A stretch of DNA of 64,000 bases. Source: Planctomycetota bacterium (lineage in GTDB: Bacteria; Planctomycetota; Phycisphaerae; WQYP01). The position numbers and the translations under genes were made by a program. The notes under the pieces were generated by a model. That model saw only the letters and a list, made by a program, of their open reading frames with translations. It had not been told where the DNA came from and did no database searches. Below are positions 62,546-64,000 of the stretch, one piece after another. The stretch spans positions 22,555 to 86,554 of the forward strand of contig JAKAEZ010000008.1 of assembly GCA_021819825.1 (NCBI GenBank). The letters run 5' to 3'. Each line of letters starts with the position of its first letter. The first letter of the stretch is position 1.

Positions 62546-63670
62546 ATGAACAATCCATTTGGCCAAACAGGGCTGGCTGTCGCTGTAATTTCCTTAGCGG
62601 TATCTGCCGGGCTTGGAGCATTGGCCGCCGGCGCACCTACAGGCGCGGGTACCGCCCTCAATGCCCGCTCCACAGAGCCGGGGATGGTGTACCTCAATCG
62701 CGGGATCTCGTTGGCGCAACAGGCGCGTTATTCCCTGTCGCGACGGTATATGCAAGACGCCGCCCGGCTCGGGAATGTGTCGGCGATGGACAAGCTGGCG
62801 GCCGATTACGCCGAAGGGGAGGGCGTTCTCATCAGTTTACGCAAGTCGATCACGTGGACTCGTAAGGCGGCGGCCGCCGGGGGTACCAGCGCGATGCTCA
62901 AGCTCGGCAAATTCTACGAGGGTGGATGCGGTGTTGAACGAAATTTCAAGACGGCAGCCGGATGGTATGCACACGCAGCCGCACTGGGCAGCGTAGACGC
63001 CCTTCGGAGACTAGCTCTTCTCTGGAAATCAAAACGGTTTGCCCTCGCGGTAAAACAAGGGGCGCTGCCATGGGTACGGAAAGAGGCGGAGGCCGGAAAA
63101 GGGCCCGCAATGGTCGCGGCGGGATGGCTCCGCCAGCACGGCTGCATGGAGCCAGTGGACTACCACCGAGCGATGGTGTGGTACCGCAAGGCTGCTTCGG
63201 CAGGTGACGGGAACGCGATGATCCGGATCGGCTGGCTTTATCGCGAGGGCTGGGGTGTGAAGAAAAACGCGAAAGTTGCGATTTCATGGTTTCATCGTGC
63301 GGCTGCCACAGGCTCTCCGATTGCAGAGGCATACATGGGCCAACTCTATATGATGGCCGTCTTCGCCGCCCGCAATTCCGAACAGTCGAACGCATGGTTA
63401 CTCCAACCTCTTCTCAACCACGATCCCACTATTTCAGCCGGCAGCAATTACAAAAACGCGAAGCTATGGTTACGTAGAGCAGCCGAACAGGGCAACGGAC
63501 AGGCAATGGCCTCCATCGCGATGATTGACCAACTTGGTGGCATAGTAGGGAAAAAGAAAGATCTCGCGGGCGCAACTAGGTGGCTGGTTAGGGCCGCCCT
63601 TGCTGGCTACCCATCGGCCGTCCCGACCTTGGCGCAACTCTTGCGAGTATCACCGGTACCGGTGAAGTGA
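62546..63670 (+). CDS. Secreted Sel1-repeat protein downstream of the RHS tip
   Basis: The 374-residue protein has a signal peptide or anchor (GLAVAVISLAVSAGLGALAA) and about seven Sel1-like repeats ('SAMLKLGKFYEGGCGVERNF', 'NAMIRIGWLYREGWGVKKNA', 'QAMASIAMIDQLGGIVGKKK'), which form a helical solenoid for protein binding. GAGGAG precedes the ATG. It begins 16 bp after the RHS stop, where polymorphic-toxin loci normally keep the immunity gene, so immunity to the RHS tip is a reasonable guess. A Sel1 solenoid may also be a partner in secretion or a stand-alone periplasmic scaffold. Confidence 0.8.
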   Translation: MNNPFGQTGLAVAVISLAVSAGLGALAAGAPTGAGTALNARSTEPGMVYLNRGISLAQQARYSLSRRYMQDAARLGNVSAMDKLAADYAEGEGVLISLRKSITWTRKAAAAGGTSAMLKLGKFYEGGCGVERNFKTAAGWYAHAAALGSVDALRRLALLWKSKRFALAVKQGALPWVRKEAEAGKGPAMVAAGWLRQHGCMEPVDYHRAMVWYRKAASAGDGNAMIRIGWLYREGWGVKKNAKVAISWFHRAAATGSPIAEAYMGQLYMMAVFAARNSEQSNAWLLQPLLNHDPTISAGSNYKNAKLWLRRAAEQGNGQAMASIAMIDQLGGIVGKKKDLAGATRWLVRAALAGYPSAVPTLAQLLRVSPVPVK

Positions 63671-63770
63671 TGCGGTGGCCTAGTACTACAACGCCACAAA
63701 AGCTCAAGAAAATATAGTTGGCTGGCCGATGAAGCCTTTCAGGATCCGTATTTCTGAAAGGAGTCCCGGC

Positions 63771-63911
63771 ATGGAAGCTGAAGCGATTCTGAGAATTCGA
63801 CCGGCGTTGACACACTATCTGCACCAGTACGACGATTGTTTCGGTCGCTGCACGGCGCGGCGGCATATCAACAGTGTCCGTCCTATGAACCCCGTCTTCC
63901 AATGCGGGTGA
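63771..63911 (+). pseudogene. N-terminal remnant of an IS701-like transposase
   Basis: A frame with a strong AAAGGAG site gives MEAEAILRIRPALTHYLHQY, then DDCFGRCTARRHI, and stops after 46 codons. The pattern 'ILRIRPALT.(F/Y)L...DDCF.R...R' resembles the opening of IS701-family transposases as I recall them. The next expected residues (YV.G.LS.L.RKS) are missing and the rest of the frame is unrelated, so the element is broken. Terminal repeats were not found. The whole gap 63671-63955 holds no other gene. Confidence 0.45.
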
Positions 63912-63955
63912 GGATATGAGAATCTGTTGGCGTCGCAAGCAAAAGGAGACAAGCG

Positions 63956-64000
63956 ATGTCGATGGAATGTGTTGGACAGCCGGCCCCGGGCTCAAGGCAT
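63956..64000 (+). CDS. Start of a gene running off the window
   Basis: ATG at 63956 follows a strong AAAGGAG site with 6-8 nt spacing. Only 15 codons are visible (MSMECVGQPAPGSRH), too few to name. It may belong to the broken transposase region or be a new gene. Confidence 0.35.
   Translation, partial: MSMECVGQPAPGSRH

Overview
The window (about 64 kb, G+C roughly in the low fifties by eye) looks like a chromosome segment of a planctomycete, probably of the Phycisphaerae type. Pointers are a PEP-CTERM protein, a prepilin-like 'GFTLIELLVV' protein with a C-terminal DGH motif inside a glycan-degradation locus, a TPR protein carrying two RNA polymerase alpha-CTD domains, a long sigma factor with extra helix-turn-helix segments, and many short lipoproteins. 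This is inference from gene content; no taxonomic marker was compared against a database.

Layout. 1-710 (minus strand): start of prfA, rpmE with its promoter, and a tRNA-Met(CAT). 855-4356: aldo/keto reductase, zinc alcohol dehydrogenase and class II fumarase. 4395-25633: a glycan and amino-sugar locus. It has a divergent ROK regulator, a tightly coupled run (NagB/PIG-L fusion, nucleotidyltransferase, galactokinase-type GHMP kinase, MFS sugar porter), two tandem GH20 hexosaminidases, a clan-D glycosidase, a prepilin-like protein behind a long structured leader, a GH114-like protein, a PEP-CTERM protein, a XylR-type regulator and a GH92 alpha-mannosidase. Together these would strip beta-GlcNAc/GalNAc, alpha-Gal/GalNAc and alpha-mannose from complex glycans, import the sugars, and either deaminate hexosamine phosphates or re-activate them as nucleotide sugars.

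25979-43276: mostly housekeeping. NUDIX hydrolase, thioredoxin/NHL protein, DUF2892 protein, uvrB, gyrB (with a DUF4143 ATPase remnant in front), SpoIID-like lipoprotein, TPR/alpha-CTD protein, LigD phosphoesterase-like protein, a small operon ending in rsmE, miaA and an FGGY kinase. 43293-44088: a HEPN-like gene overlapping a small unknown gene. 44167-59505: HAD hydrolase, large sigma factor, gltX, ubiD, tyrS, MATE transporter, an incomplete peptide ABC operon, a Gfo/Idh/MocA oxidoreductase and sppA.

59506-64000: an accessory stretch. It holds 10-bp periodic repeats, an MntA/HepT toxin-antitoxin pair, a 5'-truncated RHS core gene with a unique C-terminal tip, a Sel1-repeat protein, a remnant of an IS701-like transposase, and the first codons of a gene running off the edge. 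No CRISPR array, rRNA or intact transposase was seen. The strongest candidates for something undescribed are the HEPN pair, the TPR/alpha-CTD protein, the structured leader at 18272-18651 and the RHS/Sel1 pair.
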